A DNA stretch of 64,000 nt, taken from assembly GCA_947623805.1 (NCBI GenBank), contig CANQHZ010000005.1, forward strand, positions 1 through 64,000, given 5' to 3'. The notes beneath the pieces were generated by a model. That model did not search any database. It worked only from the letters and a program-made list of their open reading frames with translations, and had not been told where the DNA came from. Positions 1 through 7,745 of this stretch are shown here, one piece after another. The position numbers and the translations under genes were made by a program. Source of the stretch: an uncultured Lachnospiraceae bacterium. GTDB taxonomy: Bacteria; Bacillota; Clostridia; Lachnospirales; Lachnospiraceae. Positions within the stretch are counted from its first letter, which is position 1. Every line of letters starts with the position of its first letter.

Positions 1-35
1 TATATAGTCCTAAAACAATAGAAAGGCTGCAATAT

Positions 36-488
36 ATGATGAGAGAAAAGCTGGAAGAAGTTATTCGGGAAATGGAGATGTATGGGGAAAAGGCGAATGG
101 TGGGGCTGGGGAAAGGGAGCTTGCTGAATTTAATGAAAAAGTCGTAGAGGAATTGGGGATAAATCTGCCGGAGGAGTATATAAAGCTGTTGAGGGTTATT
201 AATGGCATAGAGTTTAATGGCTTTATTATATATGGCATTGATGAAGAACTGTTGGAGGAAGCGCCAAATCAAAGCATTAGTGGGCTAATTGAGCTTAATA
301 AAATCTGGTATGAAAATGAGTGGCAGAGGCAATATGTGTTTTTGGGCGAGAGTGGTATGAGCTGGTATGTATATGACTGTATTGATGAAAAGTATTATGA
401 ATTAGATAATCCTTCGGGGACGGTATGTGAGGAATTTTCTGATTTGGAATCTATGATAGAAAAAATGTTGACTGATGCGTTAATGTGA
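36..488 (+). CDS. SUKH (SMI1/KNR4) family protein
   Basis: Small acidic protein of 150 residues that I assign to the SUKH superfamily, near the YrhA-type members. The visible hallmark is the segment 'LPEEYIKLLRVINGIEFNG' around residues 43-61, followed by an acidic, aromatic-rich C-terminal half (GMSWYVYD, YYELDNPSG) as is usual in this fold. SUKH proteins often act as immunity proteins against secreted polymorphic toxins, but many stand alone with unknown roles. Two ATGs are in tandem (36 and 39); a GAAAGG ribosome binding site at 21-26 suits either. No toxin is visible next to it: the gene before it is outside the window and the next is thiI, 25 bases on. There is no signal peptide or membrane segment. 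Family assignment is fairly good; the role is unknown. Confidence 0.75.
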   Translation: MMREKLEEVIREMEMYGEKANGGAGERELAEFNEKVVEELGINLPEEYIKLLRVINGIEFNGFIIYGIDEELLEEAPNQSISGLIELNKIWYENEWQRQYVFLGESGMSWYVYDCIDEKYYELDNPSGTVCEEFSDLESMIEKMLTDALM

Positions 489-513
489 TTATTGTAAGAG
501 TAGGAAGATAAAA

Positions 514-1692
514 ATGTACAAATCATTCTTAATAAAATATGCCGAAATAGGCATAAAGGGTAAAAACAGATATATTTTCGAGGACCGTCTCTGTGAGCAG
601 ATACGGTATGCGCTGAAGCTGTGCGACGGCGAATTTGAGGTGGCAAAGACGCAGGGCAGGATTTTTGTGAATGCGCTTACTGATTTTGACTTTGATGAAG
701 TGGTAGAAAATCTTAAAACTGTTTTTGGAATTTCCGCCATATGTCCTGTGGTGAAGCTGGAGGACGAGGGTTTTGACAAGCTTTGCGCGGACGTGATTGA
801 TTATATGGACAAGGTTTATTCTGATAAAAGCTTTACTTTCAAGGTAGATGCCCGCAGAGCCAGAAAGAATTATCCTAAGTGTTCAATGGAAATAAATTGT
901 GATATAGGGGAAGCAGTGTTAAACGCGTTTCCGCAGACGCGTGTTGACGTGCACAATCCTGATGTGATGCTGCATATAGAAATACGCGAGATGATTTATG
1001 TCTATTCAGTAGTGATAGATGGTCCTGGGGGACTTCCGATTGGCACGAACGGAAAGGGCATGCTTTTGCTTTCGGGCGGTATAGATTCTCCTGTGGCGGG
1101 GTATATGATTTCAAAGCGCGGGGTAAAAATTGACGCGGTATATTTTCACGCTCCGCCGTACACAAGCGACAGGGCAAAGCAGAAGGTGGTTGACTTGGCA
1201 AAGCTTGTGTCGCGTTACAGCGGACCTATCACGCTGCATGTAATAAATTTTACGGATATACAGCTTTACATTTACGAAAAATGTCCGCACGACGAGCTTA
1301 CGATAATAATGCGCCGCTACATGATGCGTATAGCGGAGCATATCGCAGCGCAGAGCGGGTGTCTGGGGCTTATCACGGGCGAGAGTATAGGGCAGGTGGC
1401 GTCGCAGACTATGCAGTCGCTTGCGGCGACAAACGAGGTGTGCACAATGCCTGTATACAGGCCGCTTATCGGCTTTGACAAGCAGGAGATAGTGGAGGTT
1501 TCGGAAAAAATTAATACATATGAGACATCTATCCTGCCTTATGAGGATTGCTGCACGATTTTTGTCGCAAAGCATCCTGTCACAAAGCCGAATTTAAACG
1601 TGATACGAAAGCACGAGACTAATCTTTCCGAGGGGATAGATGCTCTGGTGCAGACGGCGCTTGATACGGACGAGGTAATTGTGGTAGAGTGA
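514..1692 (+). CDS. thiI: tRNA 4-thiouridine synthase ThiI
   Basis: ThiI adenylates uridine 8 of tRNA and exchanges oxygen for sulfur to give 4-thiouridine; in some bacteria it also serves thiamine thiazole synthesis. The 392-residue protein shows an N-terminal ferredoxin-like region, a THUMP domain (about residues 60-165) and the adenylating PP-loop motif SGGIDS at residues 187-192. It stops after the AANH domain, so there is no C-terminal rhodanese domain. Short ThiI proteins of this kind in Firmicutes are known to take sulfur directly from a partner cysteine desulfurase. That desulfurase (nifZ/nifS type) usually sits just upstream; here the upstream neighbour is a SUKH gene, so the sulfur donor must be elsewhere. 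The start follows an AGGAAG site at good spacing. Confidence 0.95.
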   Translation: MYKSFLIKYAEIGIKGKNRYIFEDRLCEQIRYALKLCDGEFEVAKTQGRIFVNALTDFDFDEVVENLKTVFGISAICPVVKLEDEGFDKLCADVIDYMDKVYSDKSFTFKVDARRARKNYPKCSMEINCDIGEAVLNAFPQTRVDVHNPDVMLHIEIREMIYVYSVVIDGPGGLPIGTNGKGMLLLSGGIDSPVAGYMISKRGVKIDAVYFHAPPYTSDRAKQKVVDLAKLVSRYSGPITLHVINFTDIQLYIYEKCPHDELTIIMRRYMMRIAEHIAAQSGCLGLITGESIGQVASQTMQSLAATNEVCTMPVYRPLIGFDKQEIVEVSEKINTYETSILPYEDCCTIFVAKHPVTKPNLNVIRKHETNLSEGIDALVQTALDTDEVIVVE

Positions 1693-1920
1693 AAATGAAA
1701 AATTATTTAGGTTTTCTATAAGTATAAGAAAACGCGATAATTATATTTTTAATCTCAGGGTAAATTTCCCACAGTTCTGCTACGAAACAAACTAATGATG
1801 AGCGGAGAGAGTCTCGGACTGATACTCCGCAGTTCTGTTGTGTGGAGTTTCATTAAATGATTTAAGTGTCTGCAAGAGTGGACAGACAAGAAGCAAGTTG
1901 TAGCGAAGCAAAAAATAAAA
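1693..1920. other. Intergenic stretch with local dyads
   Basis: No gene is visible in the roughly 300 bases between thiI and the convergent HPr-like gene. The stretch holds several short dyads: GCGGAG (1802-1807) can pair with CTCCGC (1825-1830), while CTCCGCA (1825-1831) can instead pair with TGTGGAG (1841-1847), and GTCTG/CAGAC flank 1868-1889. CAGTTCTG occurs twice (about 1772 and 1830). This could be a folded 3' region of the thiI transcript, a small RNA or a decayed repeat; nothing here decides which. Confidence 0.3.
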
Positions 1921-1962
1921 CACGGGATACGATAAACAGTATCCCGTGAGTTTTGATTTTGT
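1915..1962. terminator. Bidirectional rho-independent terminator
   Basis: A perfect 10-base-pair stem (CACGGGATAC at 1921-1930 and its complement at 1939-1948) with an 8-base loop is followed on the + strand by a T-rich run and preceded by an A-rich run. It therefore suits termination from both sides, serving thiI on the + strand and the HPr-like gene on the - strand. Confidence 0.8.
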
Positions 1963-1993
1963 TTTCTAAATTGCTGAAATAAGTAATAAAGGA

Positions 1994-2224
1994 CTAGATT
2001 AAGTAAGGCTTTAATACGTCCATAATCTCGTCCGTGTTGCCCTCAGCATGAATGTTCAAATCAATGGGCTTAGATAAATCCAAGCTGAAGATACCCATAA
2101 TTGATTTCGCATCAATTACATATCTTCCTGAAACAAGGTCGAAATCATAATCGAACTTTGTAATATCGTTGACAAAAGATTTAACCTTGTCAATTGAGTT
2201 TAAAGAAATTTGAACAGTCTTCAT
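1994..2224 (-). CDS. HPr-like protein without the phosphorylatable histidine
   Basis: A 76-residue protein with the size and beta-alpha layout of HPr of the phosphotransferase system. The stretch VSGRYVIDAKSIMGIFSLDL matches the region around the regulatory serine of HPr (AKSIMGIF aligns with the classical AKSIMGVM). The N-terminus, however, begins MKTVQISLNSIDKVKSFVND and lacks the G-L-H-A-R-P active-site histidine motif, so it should not accept phosphate from PEP through Enzyme I. It could be a Crh-like regulatory partner that uses only the serine site; that is inference. The start chosen (complement of 2224) has an AAAGGAGG site seven to eight bases upstream; a longer in-frame start at 2293 would overlap the promoter. 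True HPr is encoded separately at 37215. Confidence 0.8.
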   Translation of the reverse strand: MKTVQISLNSIDKVKSFVNDITKFDYDFDLVSGRYVIDAKSIMGIFSLDLSKPIDLNIHAEGNTDEIMDVLKPYLI

Positions 2225-2260
2225 TCTGACTACCTCCTTTTTAATATACCTTCCTCCTTT

Positions 2261-2289
2261 ATAATAAAGGTAAACCGCGGAAAAGTCAA
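2261..2289 (-). promoter_or_regulatory. Sigma-A promoter of the HPr-like gene
   Basis: Read on the - strand: TTGACT (complement of 2284-2289), a 17-base spacer, and TATTAT (complement of 2261-2266). It lies some 35 bases before the start codon and points at the HPr-like gene. Confidence 0.75.
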
Positions 2290-2345
2290 CCAAAGATAAA
2301 AAACACTTCTAATGAAAAATGACGAAAAAAAACTAAAAATATGTA

Positions 2346-2382
2346 CAAATTGACTTTATGAACAGCAAAAAATGTCAATTTG
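2346..2382. repeat. Inverted repeat in the divergent intergenic region
   Basis: A perfect 9-base inverted repeat (CAAATTGAC at 2346-2354 and GTCAATTTG at 2374-2382) with a 19-base gap lies between the divergent HPr-like and mtaB genes. There is no T-run after it, so an operator is as likely as a hairpin. No clear promoter for mtaB was found around it. Confidence 0.4.
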
Positions 2383-2507
2383 CCCAAAACGGCAGCTAAA
2401 CAGATGATTGCTTGTTTTATGCGTTCGGCTCAAAGGCTGGGCTGCTGGACAGAATATTGTGGACGATTGACGTAATCAATGCATTAATGCTAAGAGGATA
2501 ATGAGTT

Positions 2508-3809
2508 ATGAAAACAGTGGCATACCACAATTTAGGCTGCAAAGTAAACTCCTACGAAATGGACGCGATGCTTGAGGCGCTTAAGGCTAAAGGCTATAAA
2601 ATAGTTCCTTTTGAGGAAAAAGCGGACATTTACATAGTGAATACCTGCACAGTGACAAATATAGCCGACCGCAAAAGCAGGCAGATGCTCCACCGCGCGC
2701 GAAAGATGAATCCCAAAGCGGTAGTAGTGGCGGCAGGCTGCTATGTGCAGTCGGATAAGGCTGCGGCGGAGGCAGATGATGCTGTTGACCTTGTGATTGG
2801 CAACAATAAAAAGAAGGATTTAGTCAGCATACTGGAAAATTATATGGCGGGATTGGAAACTCAAACGGAAACGGTAATAGACATAAACCATACCGACGAG
2901 TACGAGGAAATGCAGCTTACAGGCACGCAGGAGCATACACGCGCTTATATAAAAATTCAGGACGGCTGCAATCAGTTCTGCACATATTGCATAATCCCTT
3001 ATGCCAGAGGACGCGTAAGGTGCCGCAGGCAGGAGGACATACTTGAAGAAATAAAAGGGCTTGCCCGAAAAGGCTATCAGGAGTTTGTGCTCACGGGAAT
3101 ACATATCAGCTCTTACGGGAGTGATAACCTTTTGGAGCTTATGCGGGCGATAGACGTAGTAGACGGCGTAAAGCGTATAAGGCTTGGCTCACTTGAACCG
3201 CGCATAGTCACGCCTGAATTTGCCAGAGCGCTTGTCGGGATAGAGCATATATGCCCGCACTTTCATCTTTCCATGCAGAGCGGCTGTGAGGAGGTGCTTA
3301 AGCGCATGAACCGACATTATACGCCGCAGCAGTTTATGGAGAGTGTGAAAATGCTGAGGGGCGTATTTGAGCATCCTGCGATTACCACAGACGTAATAGT
3401 TGGTTTTCCAGGAGAGACGGACACGGAATTTGAGGAAACGGCGCGCTTTGTGGAAACGGTCGGCTTTTATGAAATGCATATATTTAAATATTCCAAGCGG
3501 AAAGGCACGAAGGCGGCGGTTATGGAAAACCAGCTTTCCGAGGCGGAGAAGGCAAGGCGCAGCGATGTGCTGGAGGAGATAGAAAAGAGGGATTCGGAGA
3601 GATTTAGGAGGTATTATATTGGAAAGGCGGCGGATGTGCTTTTTGAGGAGGAAAAAGAGATAAACGGCGCGAAATACTGGGTGGGGCATACAAAAGAGTA
3701 TGTGAAAGCGGCAGTTTTGTCAGACGGAATTGGCAATCTTTCCAATAAGCTTATGACAGGCATGATTGTGTCACAGCTTGACAGAGAGACTATGTTGCTT
3801 TCGATATAG
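2508..3809 (+). CDS. mtaB: tRNA t6A37 methylthiotransferase MtaB
   Basis: Radical SAM enzyme that adds a methylthio group to N6-threonylcarbamoyladenosine at position 37 of tRNAs reading ANN codons. The 433-residue protein has the N-terminal UPF0004 domain with its three cluster cysteines (C11 in LGCKVNSYE, C47 and C78) and the radical SAM motif CNQFCTYC (C154, C158, C161) holding the second 4Fe-4S cluster. A C-terminal TRAM-like tail follows. The opening LGCKVNSYE is characteristic of the MtaB branch rather than MiaB or RimO. It appears to be a single-gene unit, with its own leader and a gap of about 140 bases to the next gene. Confidence 0.93.
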   Translation: MKTVAYHNLGCKVNSYEMDAMLEALKAKGYKIVPFEEKADIYIVNTCTVTNIADRKSRQMLHRARKMNPKAVVVAAGCYVQSDKAAAEADDAVDLVIGNNKKKDLVSILENYMAGLETQTETVIDINHTDEYEEMQLTGTQEHTRAYIKIQDGCNQFCTYCIIPYARGRVRCRRQEDILEEIKGLARKGYQEFVLTGIHISSYGSDNLLELMRAIDVVDGVKRIRLGSLEPRIVTPEFARALVGIEHICPHFHLSMQSGCEEVLKRMNRHYTPQQFMESVKMLRGVFEHPAITTDVIVGFPGETDTEFEETARFVETVGFYEMHIFKYSKRKGTKAAVMENQLSEAEKARRSDVLEEIEKRDSERFRRYYIGKAADVLFEEEKEINGAKYWVGHTKEYVKAAVLSDGIGNLSNKLMTGMIVSQLDRETMLLSI

Positions 3810-3828
3810 AATAATAATAAATAATTTA

Positions 3829-3857
3829 TTGAATTTTCAAACAAATTAAGTTATTAT
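3829..3857 (+). promoter_or_regulatory. Promoter of the ireB operon
   Basis: TTGAAT (3829-3834), a 17-base spacer and TATTAT (3852-3857) make a good sigma-A promoter about 90 bases upstream of the ireB start. The leader between is GC-richer and carries no clear hairpin. Confidence 0.65.
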
Positions 3858-3949
3858 ATAGATAATAATGTGAATGACAGGCCGGCGTTGCGGCGGGCGG
3901 TAATATTTACAGTTTTGTGTTAAAAGGCAACGCAGAAAAGGGGAAAAGG

Positions 3950-4231
3950 ATGGCAGATTTATCACGTACACAATATATACAGCTTACACAGGAAAATCTC
4001 AAGGAGATAAGCTCAGTAAAGGACGTGCTTGCCTCCGTGTATGCTGCTCTTACGGAGAAAGGATATAATCCCGTAAACCAGATAGTGGGCTATATAATGT
4101 CGGGAGACCCTACCTATATAACAAGCCACAAGGGTGCAAGGGCTATGATTATGAAAGCGGAGCGTGACGAACTAGTAGAGGAGATGCTCAAATTTTATAT
4201 AAAAAACGAAGGCTGGAGGGAGCAGGATTGA
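3950..4231 (+). CDS. ireB: IreB family regulatory phosphoprotein (UPF0297)
   Basis: IreB-type proteins are small substrates of the PASTA-domain Ser/Thr kinase and influence cephalosporin resistance in enterococci. The family core is plain here: [19 protein letters not shown], then [28 protein letters not shown], one of the most conserved stretches in Firmicutes small proteins. The start at 3950 (MADLSRTQ) is preferred over an upstream in-frame ATG at 3917 because an AAAGGGG site lies six bases before it and the resulting 93 residues fit the family. The gene overlaps the start of ruvX by four bases, and the order ireB-ruvX-DUF1292 is the classical one. Confidence 0.93.
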   Translation: MADLSRTQYIQLTQENLKEISSVKDVLASVYAALTEKGYNPVNQIVGYIMSGDPTYITSHKGARAMIMKAERDELVEEMLKFYIKNEGWREQD

Positions 4232-4659
4232 GAAAAATGGGTCTTGACTTCGGCTCAAAAACAGTGGGTGTGGCAGTGAGTGACCCGCTTTTGATTACGG
4301 CGCAAGGGGTTGAGATAATACGACGCGAGCGCGAGGACAAGCTGCGCAGGACACTTGCGAGAATTGAGGAGCTTATCCTTGAATACGAGGTAGATGAGAT
4401 AATTCTTGGATATCCTAAGAATATGAATGATACGCTGGGCGAGCGTGTCGAGAAGACGCTTGCTTTTAAGGAGATGCTTGAGCGCAGGACAGGGCTCAAT
4501 GTGGAGCTTTGGGACGAGCGCCTGACAACAGTTGCGGCGGATAAAGCCATGATAGAGGCCGGTATGCGGCGTGAGGAGCGAAAAGAACACGTCGACAAAG
4601 TAGCGGCAGTTTTTATTTTGCAGGGATACCTTGATTTGTGCAGAAACAGGCAAAGCTAG
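4228..4659 (+). CDS. ruvX: Holliday junction resolvase-like RuvX (YqgF)
   Basis: RuvX/YqgF is an RNase H-fold nuclease linked to 16S rRNA 5' processing and proposed as an alternative Holliday junction resolvase. The protein opens with the family signature [16 protein letters not shown] and carries [17 protein letters not shown] and [12 protein letters not shown]; the aspartates and glutamate of these segments form the metal site. TTG at 4228 is taken as start because a GGAGGG site lies seven bases upstream and the resulting N-terminus fits the family; the ATG at 4237 is the alternative. It is translationally coupled to ireB by a four-base overlap. Confidence 0.92.
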   Translation: MRKMGLDFGSKTVGVAVSDPLLITAQGVEIIRREREDKLRRTLARIEELILEYEVDEIILGYPKNMNDTLGERVEKTLAFKEMLERRTGLNVELWDERLTTVAADKAMIEAGMRREERKEHVDKVAAVFILQGYLDLCRNRQS

Positions 4660-4721
4660 GCTATGAATGAACATTTGTGATTTGACCAAAGTCAAAGTGA
4701 TGGGAGGCTGTCTGATTTATT

Positions 4722-4979
4722 ATGGAAAAAATTACCTTTATGCCCGACAATGGGAAAGCTGTAGAATTTTATGTATTGGAGCAGACAACTCTGGGCGGGG
4801 TTAATTATATCCTTGTAACGGATGCGCAAGAGGAGGAAAACGGCGAGGCTTATATTTTAAAGGCTGTTTCCGATGGGGAGAATGGTGAGCAGATTTACAG
4901 CATTGTTGAGGAGGACGATGAGCTTACGGCCGTATCGGGAGTTTTTGAAAGCATGCTTGATGACGTTGACCTTATTTAA
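4722..4979 (+). CDS. DUF1292 family protein (YrzB-like)
   Basis: Small, strongly acidic 85-residue protein of the DUF1292 family, which nearly always follows ireB and ruvX in Firmicutes. The family features are the beta-rich N-terminal part (EFYVLEQTTLGGVNYILVTDA) and the acidic C-terminal part with IVEEDDELTAVSGVFESML. No biochemical function is established for the family. It lies 62 bases after ruvX and 22 bases before the RNase J start, so it is probably in the same transcript. Confidence 0.88.
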   Translation: MEKITFMPDNGKAVEFYVLEQTTLGGVNYILVTDAQEEENGEAYILKAVSDGENGEQIYSIVEEDDELTAVSGVFESMLDDVDLI

Positions 4980-5001
4980 TAAAAATATAAGGAGGATTAT
5001 T

Positions 5002-6675
5002 TTGAAAAATAACAAACAACAAAATACTTCAAAGCTCAAGATTATACCGCTTGGAGGTCTTGAGCAGATTGGAATGAACATTACTGCCTTTGAGTACGAA
5101 GACAGTATTATTGTGGTGGATTGCGGTCTGAGCTTTCCGGCTGATGATATGCTTGGAGTAGACCTCGTCATACCCGATGTGACGTATCTCAAAAACAATC
5201 AGGATAAAGTAAAGGGATTTGTAATCACACACGGGCATGAGGACCACATCGGTGCGCTGCCGTATGTTCTGAAAGAGATGAACGTGCCGATTTACGCGAC
5301 AAAGCTCACAATGGGAATTATCGAGAACAAGCTCACGGAGCACAATCTCATACACAATGTCAGGAGAAAAGTCGTAAAATTCGGGCAGAATATCAATCTT
5401 GGCTGTTTCAGGATAGAATTTATCAAGACAAATCACAGCATAGTCGACGCGGCGGCACTTGCAATTTATTCGCCTGCAGGTATCGTAGTGCATACAGGCG
5501 ACTTTAAAGTGGACTATACACCTGTTTACGGCGATGCGATAGATTTGCAGCGTTTTGCTGAGCTTGGAAAAAAAGGCGTGCTCGCCCTTATGTGCGACAG
5601 TACCAATGCCGAACGTCCAGGTTTTACGCCGAGCGAAAAAAAACTAGGGCCGGTATTTGACGCGATATTTGAAGAACACAAAAAAACAAGAATTGTAATA
5701 GCGACGTTTGCATCAAACGTGGACAGAGTGCAGCAGATTATAAACACAGCATATAAATTCGGAAGAAAAGTGGTTGTCGAGGGCAGGAGCATGGTAAATA
5801 TCATAGAAACGGCCTCAAACCTCAATCGCATAAGCATACCCGACAACACTCTTATAGATATAGAAAGACTTAAAAATTATCCGAAAGATAAAACAGTCAT
5901 AATCACTACCGGCAGTCAGGGCGAAAGCATGGCGGCACTTAGCCGTATGGCAAACAATATGCACAAGAAAATCACAATCGGAAAGGGCGACACGGTCATC
6001 TTCTCGTCAAATCCAATTCCCGGCAATGAAAAAGCGGTCACAAAGATAATAAACGAGCTTTTCAAAAAAGGGGCGGATGTTATTTTTCAGGATACGCACG
6101 TTTCAGGCCACGCCTGCCAAGAGGAGATTAAGCTGATTTATACGCTCACGAAACCTAAATATTCCATTCCCGTACACGGCGAGTACAAGCATCTTATGGC
6201 ACAGGCAAAGCTCGCAATGGAGCTCGGCATTGATAAGGAAGATGTATTTATCCTGCAATCCGGCGATGTACTTGAACTTGACGAGGAAAGTGCAGAAATT
6301 ACGGGGAAAGTACCAGTAGGCACCGTACTCGTGGACGGCTTGGGCGTGGGTGACGTGGGAAATGTCGTCCTGCGTGACAGACAGCATCTTGCGGAAGACG
6401 GTATAATAATTGCCGTACTTTCTCTTGACGGTGTAAGTGGTGAACTGCTTGCAGGGCCGGATATCGTATCACGCGGCTTTGTCTACGTGAAAGAATCCGA
6501 CGAGCTTATGGAGGAGGCACGCAAGCTTATAGAAAAGGCAGTGCTGAGCTGCCTAAAGAAAAACGTCACCGACTGGGGCAAGATAAAGGGAACGATAAAA
6601 GACACCCTGAGCGACTTTGTGTGGAAAAAGACTAAGAGACGCCCGATGATTTTGCCTATAATAATGGAAATATAA
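5002..6675 (+). CDS. rnjA: Ribonuclease J
   Basis: Metallo-beta-lactamase/beta-CASP nuclease with 5'-3' exonuclease and endonuclease activity that matures rRNA and degrades mRNA. The zinc-binding HGHEDH motif lies near residues 77-82, followed by HTGDFKVD and the beta-CASP segments, ending with the C-terminal dimerisation domain. Counted from the TTG at 5002 the protein has 557 residues, the usual RNase J length (about 555). That TTG is preceded by a near-perfect AAGGAGGA site with a short spacer; an upstream ATG at 4873 would lie inside the preceding gene and adds unrelated residues. The gene sits between DUF1292 and the mltG-like gene, splitting what is one block in Bacillus subtilis (yrzB-yrrL). 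Confidence 0.95.
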   Translation: MKNNKQQNTSKLKIIPLGGLEQIGMNITAFEYEDSIIVVDCGLSFPADDMLGVDLVIPDVTYLKNNQDKVKGFVITHGHEDHIGALPYVLKEMNVPIYATKLTMGIIENKLTEHNLIHNVRRKVVKFGQNINLGCFRIEFIKTNHSIVDAAALAIYSPAGIVVHTGDFKVDYTPVYGDAIDLQRFAELGKKGVLALMCDSTNAERPGFTPSEKKLGPVFDAIFEEHKKTRIVIATFASNVDRVQQIINTAYKFGRKVVVEGRSMVNIIETASNLNRISIPDNTLIDIERLKNYPKDKTVIITTGSQGESMAALSRMANNMHKKITIGKGDTVIFSSNPIPGNEKAVTKIINELFKKGADVIFQDTHVSGHACQEEIKLIYTLTKPKYSIPVHGEYKHLMAQAKLAMELGIDKEDVFILQSGDVLELDEESAEITGKVPVGTVLVDGLGVGDVGNVVLRDRQHLAEDGIIIAVLSLDGVSGELLAGPDIVSRGFVYVKESDELMEEARKLIEKAVLSCLKKNVTDWGKIKGTIKDTLSDFVWKKTKRRPMILPIIMEI

Positions 6676-6688
6676 GGTTGGTGGAAAA

Positions 6689-7069
6689 ATGGACACAAAG
6701 CAGTTGTTAGGCGCGATAGTCGCCACAATAGTAAAGATAGCCGTAGCGGCCGCTGTAATAATCATAGTATTCAGGCTTGCCATTGGCGCGTACAATTTCG
6801 GCTATAGCGTATTTGCCGATATTCCTGTTTCATCAGGCGAGGGAAGAACAGTCAGCGTAGTGGTTTCGGAAAATCAGGATGAGAAAGAACTTGCAAAAAC
6901 TCTGGAACAGAAAGGGCTTATAAAGGATGCGAATGTATTTTATGTATACTATCGCTTTTCCGATTACAAGGGAAAGCTAAAGGCAGGCACATATGAGCTC
7001 AGCACGGCTATGACAGCGGAGGAAATGCTTGCGGTGATGGGCGGAAGCAGTACGGAGGAAGAACAGTGA
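6689..7069 (+). CDS. Short MltG-like membrane protein without catalytic domain
   Basis: A 126-residue protein with one N-terminal membrane segment (about residues 12-35) and an outer domain resembling the LysM-like N-terminal part of the endolytic transglycosylase MltG (TVSVVVSENQDEKELAKTL, then KGLIKDANVFYVYYRFSDYKGKLKAGTYEL). Full MltG proteins are over 300 residues and carry a YceG catalytic domain with an essential glutamate; here the gene simply ends after the first domain with a normal stop overlapping the next start. It occupies the position of yrrL (mltG) in B. subtilis, just before trmR. It may be a reduced form with a binding or scaffold role; no downstream coding remnant of the catalytic domain is visible. 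Confidence 0.75.
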   Translation: MDTKQLLGAIVATIVKIAVAAAVIIIVFRLAIGAYNFGYSVFADIPVSSGEGRTVSVVVSENQDEKELAKTLEQKGLIKDANVFYVYYRFSDYKGKLKAGTYELSTAMTAEEMLAVMGGSSTEEEQ

Positions 7070-7710
7070 CAGACGCGAGAATGCAGACATTTCTCCATTC
7101 ATTTGACAAGGAGCTGCCCACTTACCTTTGTGAGCTGGAAAAGTATGCAAAGAAGACAGGCGTACCTATAATACGCCCGCAGATGCAAAGCCTGCTCCGC
7201 TTTCTAATCACATGGAAAAAGCCGATGAACATACTTGAAGTAGGTACAGCGATAGGATTTTCGGCGCTGTTCATGAGCGAGTATGCCCCAAAGAACTGTC
7301 ACATCACCACCATAGAAAAGTATGAAAAACGCATACCGCTTGCCAAGGAGAACTTTTCAAAGGCGGGAAAGGCGGATGCTATCACTCTGATTGAGGGCGA
7401 TGCCGCTGACGTGCTTTTACGCCTCTCCACTAACGAGGGTTTTGACTTGATTTTTATGGATGCGGCAAAAGGACAGTATATACACTTTCTGGAGAGCATA
7501 ATACGCCTGCTTTCACCAAGCGGCATAATCGTCTCGGATAACATCCTGCAGGAGGGCGAGCTGCTGGAATCAAAATACGCCATAACCCGCCGTAACCGCA
7601 CAATCCACAACAGAATGCGCGAGTACATCTACGCCCTCACGCACGATGACCGCCTCGAGACGGTAATCCTCCCCATAGCAGACGGCATAACGCTCTCAGT
7701 GAGAAAATAA
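7066..7710 (+). CDS. trmR: O-methyltransferase, likely tRNA 5-hydroxyuridine methyltransferase TrmR
   Basis: Class I SAM-dependent O-methyltransferase of the family-3 type, 214 residues. The SAM-binding motif ILEVGTAIGFSALFM, the acidic loop after strand beta-2 and the metal-site region FIFMDAAKGQY-like (LIFMDAAKGQYIHFL) are visible. In B. subtilis the yrrM gene in the same position (after yrrL, before the U32 genes) encodes TrmR, which methylates 5-hydroxyuridine at position 34 of tRNA to 5-methoxyuridine. The following U32 gene is the matching hydroxylation partner, so synteny supports this assignment. GTG at 7066 overlaps the preceding stop; an ATG at 7081 is the alternative start. Confidence 0.85.
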   Translation: MTDARMQTFLHSFDKELPTYLCELEKYAKKTGVPIIRPQMQSLLRFLITWKKPMNILEVGTAIGFSALFMSEYAPKNCHITTIEKYEKRIPLAKENFSKAGKADAITLIEGDAADVLLRLSTNEGFDLIFMDAAKGQYIHFLESIIRLLSPSGIIVSDNILQEGELLESKYAITRRNRTIHNRMREYIYALTHDDRLETVILPIADGITLSVRK

Positions 7711-7745
7711 CAAGAGATTAAAATAAAACAATAGAGGAGATTGAC

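Noticed and set aside
4873-5001. N-terminal extension of RNase J to an ATG at 4873
   Set aside because: It lies in another frame of the DUF1292 gene, has no similarity to RNase J, and the TTG at 5002 has a strong ribosome site.
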